From Thermaerobacter sp. FW80 (lineage in GTDB: Bacteria; Bacillota; Sulfobacillia; Thermaerobacterales; Thermaerobacteraceae): a stretch of 64,000 nt of DNA. Positions 18,341-28,001 of this stretch are shown here, in pieces (position 1 is the first letter of the stretch; every line of letters begins with the position of its first letter). The notes under the pieces were generated by a model. It had not been told where the DNA came from. It did no database searches and saw only the letters and a list, made by a program, of their open reading frames with translations. The stretch is taken from the NCBI RefSeq assembly GCF_004634385.1, contig NZ_CP037895.1, positions 1,215,245 through 1,279,244 on the forward strand, in the 5' to 3' direction. The translations under genes and the position numbers were made by a program.

Positions 18341-18438
18341 CTCGGAAGGACCTGGCCACGGCAACCGGACCGCCCTGCGGCTGCCCGAGGAAGGTCGGGT
18401 ACCGGCCCGGGGGGAACGCCGGAAACGGCCCCTATCGA

Positions 18439-18608
18439 CGGCGGGAACGCCGGGAAGGACCCCTGTACCGAAGTGCGGGCACGCCGGGAGGGGTCCCCGC
18501 ACCGCAGTGCGGGAAGGCCGGGAAGGGCCCCCGCGCCGCAGTGCGGGAACGCCGGGAGGGGTCCCCGCACCGCAGTGCAGGAACGCCGGGAAGAGCCCCG
18601 CACCCGCC
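18439..18608. repeat. 34-bp tandem repeat, five copies
   Basis: Units begin at 18439, 18473, 18507, 18541 and 18575 with an exact 34-bp period. The core GGGAACGCCGGGAGGGGTCC varies at a few positions. There are no spacers, so this is not CRISPR. The period is not a multiple of three, which argues against a coding repeat. Confidence 0.85.
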
Positions 18609-18706
18609 TGCGGGAACGCCGCCTTCGGCACCTCCGGGAGCCGGCGCCGGGGCCGGCCGGGCCGTGGGCCCCGGCGGGGCGCGGCCGATGGGACCGGCCG
18701 ATGCCC

Positions 18707-21553
18707 CTACGATCCGGGATCGCCTTGCCAGTGTCCCGGGTGTGCGGCGCGGCGCCAGCGGCCGGTTGGGGGCGGCGCCGGCTGGACGAACCGGCCTGCC
18801 GGCCGGGCCACGGGCTGGGCCGGCCGGCGCGGGCCCGATCGCGGATCCCGGCGTCGGCGGCTGCGCCGCCAGGCGGTGACGCGGGCGCCCACCCGGGTGC
18901 CCTGCCACCAGCCCGTCAGGGCGGTGCGGAGCTGGGTGGCCCGTTCCCCGACGGTGGCGGCCAGGGCGGCGACATCGGGCGTCAGGCGCACCCAGCGGAA
19001 CCGCCAGCCGAAGTGGCCCTCCAGATCGCGGCGCAGGGCCCGCGCCGTCTGCTGGACGTCGTCCAGGGCGAGGCCGCCGCGGCCGTATCGGGCCATCTCG
19101 TACAGCGTGGCCAGCCGCTCCCAGGCCGGGGACAGCTCGGGGATGCGCCGCTCCAGCCAGCGGGCGTACTCCCGCGCCGTCAGCGACGGCAGCCGTCCGT
19201 GCCCCAGGCGGTCGAGCCACCGCTCCACCTGGACGAACACGGCCCGCGCCGCGAGGGCGGGGTCCGGCGGGACCCCGCCCTCGCGGCCGGCGCCGCCCGG
19301 GCGGGATGCGCCGCCCGGGCGGCGCCGGCGGGCCAGGGCCACCGCGGCGGCCGCGGCGGCAGCCGCCGCCGCGGCCGCCGCGACCCCTGCGAGCGCCATC
19401 GCCAGGCCCCCCGCCCGTGGCGCGGCTCCGTCCCGGTCGGCCGGCGTGGAGCCGGCGCTGGGGTCCTCCGGGGCCTCGGCCGGTTCGTCCGCCGGGCGGG
19501 GCCGGGGGGCCGGGCCGGGCACCTCCTGCGGGCCGTCGCTCGCCGCGCTCTCCGTGACCCCCTGGGCGGCGACGGGGGCCGCAACCAGCGGACCCTCGGG
19601 GTAGGCCGGCGTGGGCTCCAGGGGGATCCACCCGTAGCCGGGGATCAGCACCTCGGGCCAGGCGTGGGCCTGGGCAGCGGTGACCAGGTACGTGCCGGGC
19701 TGGCCGCCGGTGGGCACGATGAATCCCTCCACCCACCGGGCCGGCAGCCCGATGCTGCGCAGCATCACCACGGCCGCCGAGGCGAAGGCGACGCAGTAGC
19801 CGCGCCGCAGGTCGAAGAGGAAGTAGTCGACGAAATCCCGCCCCTCCGGCGTGAAGGGCATGTTGGGGTCGTAGCGCAGGGTGCGCAGGTAGGCCTCGAT
19901 GGCCCGCGCCCGGTCGTAGGGGTTGCGGTGATCCGCGGTCAGCCGGGCGGCCAGCTCGCGAACCCGCTCCGGCAGCTCCGGCGGCAGCTCGAGGTAGGGC
20001 GCGAGGGCCGGGTCGGCCCGCCAGGCGGGGTCTCGCGCTTCCGCCACGGCGGCGGCGCGCCGGGCGCGCTCGGGGTCGATGCGCGGCACCCGCGAGCGCA
20101 CGGTGTAGGGGCCGCCATGGGGCGCGAACACGAGGAGGGTGTCGTCCACCGTGCGCATGACGGGCGGGCCGGACGCGCCCCCGCGGTCCGGTCGCCCCTG
20201 GGGCCACTGGACCAGGGGTGAACGCCCCTGGACGTCGCGAGCCTCGAAGGCGGCGTAGAGGAACGGGTGCACCGGCTGGCGGGGCGTGATGGCCTGCACC
20301 AGCACCCGGGCCCCCTCCATGGCCGGGACCGGGGCGGCGGGATCCGCGTAGCCGTTGGCCGCGTACCATGCGCGTCCGCCCTCGCCGCCGCTGGCCCGCC
20401 AGAGGGAGAGGCCCGGCCGGCTGAGCCACGGCCGGTCCGTGGGCGGTCCCCAAGAACGCCCGTCGTAGCTCAGGCGGGTGGCGCCCCGCAGGTAGACGGT
20501 GGCGGGGATCGCGTCGCCCGCGAGCTCCACCGTCATCAGCGGCGTGCCGTCGGCGAAGAAGGGGCCGCCCAGGAACTGCCGCGGCGCCACCTGCATGCCG
20601 CCGCGGGAGCCGGGGATGGCGCCCCAGCCGCCGGCCCGGTCGGCGGTGGTGAAGGGCAGCCAGCGGTTGGCCAGGCTGGTGAGGGACACCCAGTCGGCGG
20701 CCGGTTCGTCCAGGAACGGGAGCGACCCGGCCAGCAGGGCGGCGATGACGATCACCGCCAGCGCCTGGGTCGCCACGGGGACGACCAGCCGCCCCGGCAC
20801 GTGGCGGGCGGCCCCCGGCCCGGCCGCCGTCGCCCGGGCCACGGCCACGAAGGTGAAGGCGAGGATCGCATAGGTCGCCAGGGGTCCGTGGGGGTGGGGC
20901 AGCTCGCCGTAGAACCAGGCGAGGAGCAGGGCCAGGCCGCCGGTCACCGCGGGCACCATGGCCAGGGCGGGACGGCGGGCGGCCGCGAAGACCAGGGCCA
21001 GGTGCAACCCGGCCAGCAGCGCGGTGCCCGGCGCCAGCAGCTCCGGGGGCAGCCGGCGGTAGGTCCCGAGCCAGAGCGCCTCGAGCACGCCGCCCCAGCG
21101 GGCGGCGAGGCCGGCGCCGACGAGCGGCAGGCCCGAGTCCACCAGCAGGGTCAGCCGGTCCGGATGGCGCAGGGCCAGCCACCCCACCCAGGCGGCCGCG
21201 GCGCCGGCTCCCAGTAGGAGGACCGCGGGAAAGGTCAGCAGCGGCCAGAGCAGGGCGGCCACCGTCAGCACCAGCCGGCCGGGTTCGGGGCTGCGCGGGG
21301 CCCAGCCCAGGAAGGGGGCGAGGCCGTGGACCATGGCCAGGGTGCTGGCCACCCCGAGGACCAGCAGCACGAGGTACCAGGGGCTGATCACCGGCAGCCG
21401 CCCCCGGTCCCAGGCCGCCCGGAGGCGTGCGGGGAGGGGCGTGCGGGACGGCGAGGACCTCCCCGCCGGGGGCGCGGCCCGCCACCGCGGGGCGTGCCAG
21501 CCGGGTCCCGAGGGGTTCCGCCGGTCCTCCTCGGGGGCGGCCCGGACGCTCAC
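18707..21553 (-). CDS. TgpA-type membrane transglutaminase-like protein (DUF3488 / transglutaminase / DUF4129)
   Basis: This 948-residue protein has several N-terminal transmembrane helices (ISPWYLVLLVLGVASTLAMV onward). An extracytoplasmic transglutaminase-like domain follows, with the catalytic triad visible: Cys in RRGYCVAFASA, His in AHAWPEV and an acidic residue near WIPLEPTPAY. A further transmembrane helix (GGLAMALAGVAAAAAAAA) and a C-terminal DUF4129 region complete it. The GTG at 21553 overlaps the DUF58 stop (GTGA) and has a GGAGGT site, showing translational coupling. Such proteins sit with MoxR and DUF58 partners in envelope-linked operons. The substrate is unknown. Confidence 0.92.
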   Translation of the reverse strand: MSVRAAPEEDRRNPSGPGWHAPRWRAAPPAGRSSPSRTPLPARLRAAWDRGRLPVISPWYLVLLVLGVASTLAMVHGLAPFLGWAPRSPEPGRLVLTVAALLWPLLTFPAVLLLGAGAAAAWVGWLALRHPDRLTLLVDSGLPLVGAGLAARWGGVLEALWLGTYRRLPPELLAPGTALLAGLHLALVFAAARRPALAMVPAVTGGLALLLAWFYGELPHPHGPLATYAILAFTFVAVARATAAGPGAARHVPGRLVVPVATQALAVIVIAALLAGSLPFLDEPAADWVSLTSLANRWLPFTTADRAGGWGAIPGSRGGMQVAPRQFLGGPFFADGTPLMTVELAGDAIPATVYLRGATRLSYDGRSWGPPTDRPWLSRPGLSLWRASGGEGGRAWYAANGYADPAAPVPAMEGARVLVQAITPRQPVHPFLYAAFEARDVQGRSPLVQWPQGRPDRGGASGPPVMRTVDDTLLVFAPHGGPYTVRSRVPRIDPERARRAAAVAEARDPAWRADPALAPYLELPPELPERVRELAARLTADHRNPYDRARAIEAYLRTLRYDPNMPFTPEGRDFVDYFLFDLRRGYCVAFASAAVVMLRSIGLPARWVEGFIVPTGGQPGTYLVTAAQAHAWPEVLIPGYGWIPLEPTPAYPEGPLVAAPVAAQGVTESAASDGPQEVPGPAPRPRPADEPAEAPEDPSAGSTPADRDGAAPRAGGLAMALAGVAAAAAAAAAAAAAVALARRRRPGGASRPGGAGREGGVPPDPALAARAVFVQVERWLDRLGHGRLPSLTAREYARWLERRIPELSPAWERLATLYEMARYGRGGLALDDVQQTARALRRDLEGHFGWRFRWVRLTPDVAALAATVGERATQLRTALTGWWQGTRVGARVTAWRRSRRRRDPRSGPRRPAQPVARPAGRFVQPAPPPTGRWRRAAHPGHWQGDPGS
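18784..18796 (+). repeat. GGACGAACCGGCC motif copy 4
   Basis: Exact 13-mer in the unconserved C-terminal tail of the transglutaminase gene. Confidence 0.75.
19488..19500 (-). repeat. GGACGAACCGGCC motif copy 5
   Basis: Exact 13-mer on the reverse strand, in the Pro/Ala linker after the transglutaminase domain. Confidence 0.75.
20699..20711 (-). repeat. GGACGAACCGGCC motif copy 6
   Basis: Exact 13-mer on the reverse strand, in the transglutaminase gene just after a transmembrane segment (read as DEPA). Confidence 0.75.
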
Positions 21554-24236
21554 GGCCCCCACCTCCGTCGCCGCGACGCCAGCGCGTCGGCGCCGCCGGG
21601 CCCGAGGGCGGTGCCGCGGGCGACGGGCACCGCAGGCGGGACCCCCACGGGGTGGACGGCCACCCCCGCCCTGACCAGCGAGCGCAGCAGGGTCTCGGTC
21701 TCGTCCAGGCCCGGCGGCTCGGCGGAGGGCGCTCCCGACCGCGGGCCCAGGCCGACGTCGCCGGGCCCCGTCGCTCCCGCCGGCACGGTCGCGCCGGAGG
21801 CCGGCACCCCCGCCGCCACCGCCTCCGCGGACCCCGGTGCACGCGGCGGTGCGGCCGCCCGGGACCCCGGTGTGCGGGCCGATGCGGTCCTTCCCGGCGC
21901 CGGCGGGTCCGCGGCTGGGGCACCGGGTTCGGATCGTCCGCCACCCCCGCGGCGCCGGATCCCGCTGCGGCTCGGGTTGCGGCGTTCACGGCGCTCCTCC
22001 GGACCCGACGGCGGACGCCCCCAGGGCGCACCGGCGCCGTCGGCCCCGCCGTCGATCCCAAAGGGGGCCCGCGTCCCGTCGGCCGCATCCGGGGTCGCGC
22101 GGACGAGCCACACCCCCACCGCATGGCCCTGGCCGCGCAGCTGCACCAGCACGCGGGCCAGCCGGCGATCCAGCCGGTGGGTCACCACCAGCACCGCCGA
22201 TCGCGGGGTCAGCCAGCGGCGCTGGGCGGCCAGGAATTCGGCCAGGGGCATGCCTGCCGCCCCCTCCAGGTCGAGCAGCCACTCCAGCAGGCGACGGAAG
22301 TGCTGGGGGCCGCGGCCAGGCGGCAGGCGAGGGGAGCCGTGGGCCGGGGCGGCGGCGGCCACCGTCAGCTCGCGGTCCAGGGCCAGGGCCGCGACGCCGG
22401 CCGTCACGCCGGCCACCCACTCCCCAGGAGCCAGGGAGACGGCCGGCACCGCCTCCATCGCGCCCGCCGGGGCGTCACGGACCGCGGCCGCGCCCGGCTC
22501 GCCGGGGCGGCCATCGTCCACGGCACCGGCCGCACCGCCGGCCGGTGCGTCCGGACCCGCCAGGGCGCCCCGCTTCCCCTCCGTCGAGGACGTGCCCGGT
22601 GCGGGCCCGCGCCGGTGACCGGTGCCGGTCGGCCCGGGCGCACGCCGCCTCGCCTCCGTCGCGGCGGCCCCCCCAGCCTCCGGGGCCGACCCGTCCTCGG
22701 CCGCCGCCGGCTCCGCCGCGGCTGCGAAGCCGCCGGCCTCCCCACCGTCGGCGAGCGCCATGGCCACCGGCATGTCCGCGTCGACGGCCCCGTCCGCCGG
22801 GTCGCCGAGGTCCACGAACAGGAAGCAGTCGGTGGTCGCGCGCAGCTCGAACTCCTTGACGTGGAGCTCGTCCAGCCGCGCCGAGAGCTTCCAGTGGATG
22901 TGCTTCGGGTTGTCGCCGGGCCGGAAGGGACGCACGTCGGCGAGGCTCGAGGGGTCCTGCCAGGCGCGGGTGTCCACCCGCTGCTGCCCGAAGGGCTGGC
23001 GGGGCAGCACGGCCAGCTCGTCCACCGGCACGACGCGCGGGTACACCGTCAGCACGGCCTCCGCCGCCGCCTCCCGCCGGACGCGGAAGATGCCCAGGGG
23101 TTCCTGCAGCTCGACGGTCACCGGACCCAGGGTGTAGCGGCCGCGCCGCAGTACCACCAGCGTCTGGCGCCACACCAGGCTGCCCCACGGGCCCAGGCTG
23201 CGGTAGAGCACGGGGCCCGAGGGCCTGCCCGCCGCGGCCGGCTGGACGGGGTCCGGTCCCCTCCCGACCGGTGTGCTGGCCGGCCGCCCGGGACCGGACC
23301 CCGTCGCGACGGGGTCCCCGGCCGGCGGCCGGGAGGCGACCCCCGTTCCGGAGCCGACCCCCGCCGCCAACGGCACCGCCGCCGGCGCCGCCGCTACCGG
23401 GGACGCCGCCACCGGGGCCGCCTTCACCGGCACCGCCGACGGTGCGGGAACGGACCCCGTCCCGACCGGTGCCGCGGCCCCTCGCCCGGGGCCGACCCTC
23501 CTCGCGAATGCTGCCGGCGCCGGCCGCCCGCGGCCGGGCCCCCCGCGAACGTTGGCGTCGTCGATCGCGCGGGAGCCGCCGCCCCGCCCGCTCCCGCGAC
23601 CGTGCGCCCAGGGCCCGTCATGGGCCGCGGTGCCGACCCGTGCGGGCCGGCGGTCGGCCCCATGCCGGCCGGGGCCGCCGCCGGCCCAAGGGCACCGTTC
23701 CACCGCCGGGGATCCGTCGCCGCCGAGGTGCTGGTTCGTCCCCCCGGATCCGTCCATCGCCCCGGACCCGTCCACCCCGCGCGGGAACCGGGGTGCCACC
23801 CCCTTCCCCTGGCCGTGCCCGTCGCCGCGCCCGCGCCCGCGTCCGTCGCTCCGGCTGCGCCCGCATCCGCCGCCCCAGGTGCGCTCGCGTCCGTCGTCCC
23901 GGGCCCCGATGGCGCGAGCACCCCCGCCACCGGACCCGGCAGCGACACCGCCAGGCGGGGCACCGGCAGGATCGACCCGTTGTGGACGAACACCTCCACC
24001 TCCACCGGCTCGCCGACCGTCGCCCGCCGCCGGTCGACGCGCACCTCCACGTCGAGGCCGCGGGCCAGGGCCCAGGCCCAGAGCGCGGCCAGCAGGTGGA
24101 GGGCCGCCAGGAACTTGACGAGGAACCAGGGGACGGGGCCGCCGGTGGTCACGGCGAAGACCAGGGCGACCAGGGTCCAGAACGGCATGCCCCAGCTCTG
24201 CAGCCGGATCGTCCGCAGGGGCGTCGCGGGTGGCAT
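21550..24236 (-). pseudogene. DUF58-domain protein, frameshifted in a low-complexity linker
   Basis: The N-terminal part starts at ATG 24236 behind TAGGAGG. It has two membrane helices (PFWTLVALVFAVTTGG and LAALHLLAALWAWALA) and the segment VGEPVEVEVFVHNGSILPVPRL. The DUF58 core, VRPFRPGDNPKHIHWKLSARL with VKEFE, is in a different reading frame that ends at 21550. The switch must fall within the Gly/Pro/Ala-rich overlap at about 23424-23800. A real mutation, a sequencing error in GC-rich DNA or recoding cannot be told apart here. It sits between moxR and the transglutaminase gene. DUF58 proteins are partners of MoxR ATPases. Confidence 0.75.
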
Positions 24237-24247
24237 CGCCGGTCCTC

Positions 24248-25216
<969 letters not shown>

Positions 25217-25414
25217 GGGCCACCTCGGTCTCCGGGGCGTGATGGGGGAGGCGCGCCCACGGCCCGCCGATGGGCCGGGACCCGCCGCGGGCACCGGAGG
25301 TCTGCCGTCGAGGGTAGCTTTCCACTTGCGAACAGCCATTCCCTGCGCCCCGGGCCAGGGTTTGGCATGGCAAACCGGCCCGACCCGGCGTGGGCGGGGA
25401 GGGGAGGTGGTGCC

Positions 25415-26977
25415 GTGGCGGACGAACCGGCCTTCGACTTCGACGCCGTCTTCGATCCGGACGACTACCTCTACTTCTACGAGCCCATGCTCACCCCCGA
25501 GCGCACCCAGCGGGAGGTGGCCCTGATCTGGACGCTCCTCGGCCTGCGGCCGGGGCAGGCGGTGCTCGACCTGGCCTGCGGCCACGGTCGCGTCGCGGTG
25601 CCCCTGGCCGCCATGGGGGTGCGGGTGACGGGGCTCGACCGGAGCCCGGGGTTCCTGGCCCGGGCCCGGGAGGCCGCCACCCGCCAGGGGGTCGAGGTGG
25701 AGTGGGTCGAGGGCGACATGCGCCGCCTGCCCTGGCGCGACCGGTTCGACGCCGCCTTCAACGTGTTCACCAGCTTCGGCTACTTCGTGGACGAGGAGAA
25801 CCTGGAGGTGCTCCGGCAGGTGGCGGCGGCCCTGCGGCCGGGGGGCCGGTTCCTCCTCGAGACCCAGCACCGGGACGCGCTGCTGGCCCGCTTCGCCCCC
25901 TTCAACGTGGTCGAACGCGGCGACGACTTCCTGATCGACGCCCACCGGTGGGATCCGGTGACGGGGCGCGTCGTGACCCAGCGGACGGTGATCCGCCAGG
26001 GGCGGGTGCGCCGCGGCCGGTTCTTCGTGCGGCTGTACACCCCGGCGGAGCTCGGGGCGCTGCTGCGCCAGGCGGGGCTCGAGCCCGTGGGATTCTACGA
26101 CGAGAACGGTGCGCCCCTCTCCCCGGAGAGCCGCCGGCTCGTGGCGGTGGCGCGGAAGCCCGCGGGCGCCGGCGGGGCCAAGGCCGGGGGGCGAGGCCGG
26201 GATGCGGCGCCCCAAGAGGGGGGCGGGGCGGCCGCGCCGGGCGGTGCGGCCGCCCGGCCGGGGCCCGGCGCCTCGGGACGACCCGGCGCGCCGCAGGGGT
26301 CGGGCGCATCGGCAGGGCGGGGCGCGCCCCCAGGCTCGGACGCACCGGGAGGGCGGCGCGCGCCGCAGGGGTCCGGCGCAGCGGAAGGACGGGATGCGCC
26401 AGAGGGGTCCGGCGCTTCGGAAGGACGGGATGCGCCAAAGGGGTTCGGTGCTTCGGAAGGAGGGGATGCGCCGGAGGGGTCCGGCGCATCGGACGGACGG
26501 AGCCCGCAGGAGGGGGACGAACCGGCCGCGACCGGTGCCGTGCCCCCGGCCCTGGTGCCGGCGCCGCTGGCCGCATTCCTCCACCTGTACCACCGCGGCC
26601 GGTTCTTCGAGAGCCACGAGGTGCTGGAGGAGGCGTGGCGCCGGTGTCGCAGCGACTTCTACCACGGCCTGATCATCCTGGCCGCCGCCTTCGTGCGCCG
26701 CGACCGGGGGACGCCGCGGGGGGTGCGGCGGAACCTGGCCAAGGCGCGCCGGTACCTGGAGCGGTACCGGCCCCACTACCTGGGCATCGACGTGGAGGCC
26801 ATCCTGGCCTTCGCGGACCAGAAGATCCGGGCGGTGGAACGGGCCGGCGACCCGGAGGGCGACGCCCTGCGGCGGCTGGTGCCCGATCTGCCGCTGCCGG
26901 TGCACCCCGGGTGGGTGCGCGGGGACGAACCGGAGTGGGACGACGCCCGCTCTGACTCCCGGCCGGGGGCCGGTTGA
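25415..26977 (+). CDS. fusion of SAM-dependent methyltransferase and DUF309 domain
   Basis: Residues 1-245 form a class I methyltransferase, with the SAM-binding motif VLDLACGHGRVAVPLA, the acidic end of beta 2 (VTGLDRS) and GGRFLLET. Residues about 250-375 are a linker of 12-residue repeats (variants of DAPEGSGASEGR). Residues about 380-500 form a DUF309 domain, with FLHLYHRGRFFESHEVLEEA and FYHGLIILAAAFVRRDRG. Both domains keep their conserved residues. The GTG start at 25415 has a GGGGAGGTGG site. The methyl acceptor is unknown, and DUF309 proteins are of unknown function and normally stand alone in Firmicutes. Confidence 0.88.
   Translation: MADEPAFDFDAVFDPDDYLYFYEPMLTPERTQREVALIWTLLGLRPGQAVLDLACGHGRVAVPLAAMGVRVTGLDRSPGFLARAREAATRQGVEVEWVEGDMRRLPWRDRFDAAFNVFTSFGYFVDEENLEVLRQVAAALRPGGRFLLETQHRDALLARFAPFNVVERGDDFLIDAHRWDPVTGRVVTQRTVIRQGRVRRGRFFVRLYTPAELGALLRQAGLEPVGFYDENGAPLSPESRRLVAVARKPAGAGGAKAGGRGRDAAPQEGGGAAAPGGAAARPGPGASGRPGAPQGSGASAGRGAPPGSDAPGGRRAPQGSGAAEGRDAPEGSGASEGRDAPKGFGASEGGDAPEGSGASDGRSPQEGDEPAATGAVPPALVPAPLAAFLHLYHRGRFFESHEVLEEAWRRCRSDFYHGLIILAAAFVRRDRGTPRGVRRNLAKARRYLERYRPHYLGIDVEAILAFADQKIRAVERAGDPEGDALRRLVPDLPLPVHPGWVRGDEPEWDDARSDSRPGAG
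25420..25432 (+). repeat. GGACGAACCGGCC motif copy 7
   Basis: Exact 13-mer at codons 3-6 of the methyltransferase-DUF309 gene, read as Asp-Glu-Pro-Ala. Confidence 0.75.
26270..26512. repeat. in-frame 36-bp repeat encoding the 12-residue linker repeat
   Basis: Successive units close to GATGCGCCAGAGGGGTCCGG plus GCTTCGGAAGGACG repeat in frame and encode variants of DAPEGSGASEGR. The last three or four copies are nearly identical; earlier ones are degraded. Confidence 0.8.
26515..26527 (+). repeat. GGACGAACCGGCC motif copy 8
   Basis: Exact 13-mer at the end of the repetitive linker of the methyltransferase-DUF309 fusion. Confidence 0.75.
26923..26933 (+). repeat. GGACGAACCGG motif copy 9 (11-base core)
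   Basis: Exact 11-base core followed by AG, in the tail behind the DUF309 domain. Confidence 0.65.
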
Positions 26978-27110
26978 CGCCGACCACCCCCTGGGATCCG
27001 GTTCGGATGGGGGCGCCGGCCGTGGCGAGGCTGGCGGCATCGGCCACCGGCCATGCCCCGCTGGCGCACGCGGGGCACGCCACCGAGGAGCCATGGGAGG
27101 GAAGGGCATC

Positions 27111-27572
27111 ATGCCGAAGGTTGGCGACGTGGCACCCGACTTCGCCCTGGTCGATCATCGCGGCGAGACCGTGCGCCTCAGCGACTTCCGCGGCCGCAAG
27201 GTCGTGCTCTACTTCTACCCGAAGGACGACACGCCGGGCTGCACCCGCGAGGCCTGCAGCTTCCGGGACGACTACCAGCGCCTGCAGGAGGCGGGCGCGG
27301 TGGTGCTGGGCGTCAGCCCGGACCCGGTGGAATCCCACGTGAAGTTCCGCGAGAAGTACGGCCTGCCGTTTCCGCTGCTGTCGGACCCCGACCACCAGGT
27401 GGCGGAACGCTACGGCGTCTGGAAGGAGAAGCGGATGTTCGGCCGGACCTACTGGGGGATCGACCGGACCACCTTCGTGATCGACGAGGAAGGGCGCATC
27501 GTCCAGGTGATCCGGGGCGTCAAGCCCGAGGAGCACCCCCAGCGGGCGCTCAAGGCGCTCGGCGTGGCGTAG
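27111..27572 (+). CDS. bcp: thioredoxin-dependent thiol peroxidase (Bcp/PrxQ)
   Basis: This 153-residue peroxiredoxin reduces hydroperoxides. The peroxidatic cysteine lies in DDTPGCTREACSF, with the second cysteine five residues on, which marks the PrxQ type with an internal disulfide. PKVGDVAPDFALVDH and VVLGVSPDPVESH are typical. The ATG at 27111 follows GGGAGGGAAGGG; an ATG at 27093 is in frame but would place that ribosome site inside the gene. It uses cysteine, not selenocysteine, although tRNA-Sec lies just downstream. Confidence 0.95.
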   Translation: MPKVGDVAPDFALVDHRGETVRLSDFRGRKVVLYFYPKDDTPGCTREACSFRDDYQRLQEAGAVVLGVSPDPVESHVKFREKYGLPFPLLSDPDHQVAERYGVWKEKRMFGRTYWGIDRTTFVIDEEGRIVQVIRGVKPEEHPQRALKALGVA

Positions 27573-27578
27573 GGGTCC

Positions 27579-27607
27579 ATGACGCCGTCGGGCCCGTCCG
27601 GTACACT
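27579..27607 (+). promoter_or_regulatory. possible promoter upstream of tRNA-Sec
   Basis: ATGACG (27579-27584) and TACACT (27602-27607) each match four of six consensus positions and are separated by 17 bp. Initiation here would give a leader of about 110 nt before the tRNA. Confidence 0.3.
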
Positions 27608-27725
27608 TCGGGTTGAGGGGACGGGACGGCGCAGGGCCTCTGCGCTGGAGCCCGCAGGCCCAGGACCTCTGCCGGCTGGCGGGTGCGAGGGGAGCGGCAG
27701 GGGCAGGAGGCCTGGGGGTCTTCGG

Positions 27726-27819
27726 GGGAGCAGCTGGTGACTGGTGTCGCCCCTGGTCTTCAAAACCAGTGGGGGATGGCGATACCGTCCCCGGTGGGTT
27801 CGATTCCCACATGCTCCCG
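27726..27819 (+). tRNA. selC: selenocysteine tRNA, anticodon UCA
   Basis: This 94-nt tRNA folds with acceptor strands GGGAGCAG and ATGCTCCC (seven pairs plus a possible G-A eighth pair) and a discriminator G. It has an extended 6-bp D stem (GGTGAC / GTCGCC) with a 4-nt loop and an anticodon stem CTGGT / ACCAG around loop CTTCAAA, with UCA at 27760-27762. A long variable arm (GGGGATGG ... ACCGTCCCC) and a T arm GTGGG-TTCGATT-CCCAC follow. The long D stem, long variable arm and UCA are diagnostic of bacterial tRNA-Sec. CCA is not encoded. selA, selB and selD are not in the window. Confidence 0.95.
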
Positions 27820-28001
27820 CAAGGGTTGAAGGGCGGATTCCGCCTTGCTCGCGTGGATGTCGCCTTTATCGCGGCCCCCGGCCCCCGCGCCCCGTCATGT
27901 CCTGGGCTGGCGCACCCAAGTCCCGCGGAATTGGTACCAGGCAGGCTCCCCCCGCCGGCGGGGCGCCGGTTGACGCCTCGCCGAGTCAGCCCCAATCGGA
28001 G

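Larger units (their letters stand above)
18142..18706. other. non-coding region with gene scrap and 34-bp repeats
   Basis: No intact gene is present. It contains an OppD-like fragment near 18236-18340 and a 34-bp tandem array at 18439-18608. Confidence 0.5.

Noticed and set aside
18439-18608. Possible CRISPR array
   Set aside because: Units are directly adjacent with no unique spacers, vary internally, and no cas gene is near.
18432-22124. 1230-codon open frame overlapping the transglutaminase gene in another frame
   Set aside because: Pro/Arg/Gly-rich shadow; the other frame holds the transglutaminase triad, membrane helices and DUF4129.
27111-27572. Bcp as a selenoprotein because of the neighbouring tRNA-Sec
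   Set aside because: Both active-site positions are encoded by cysteine codons and the gene ends in TAG; no in-frame TGA is used.
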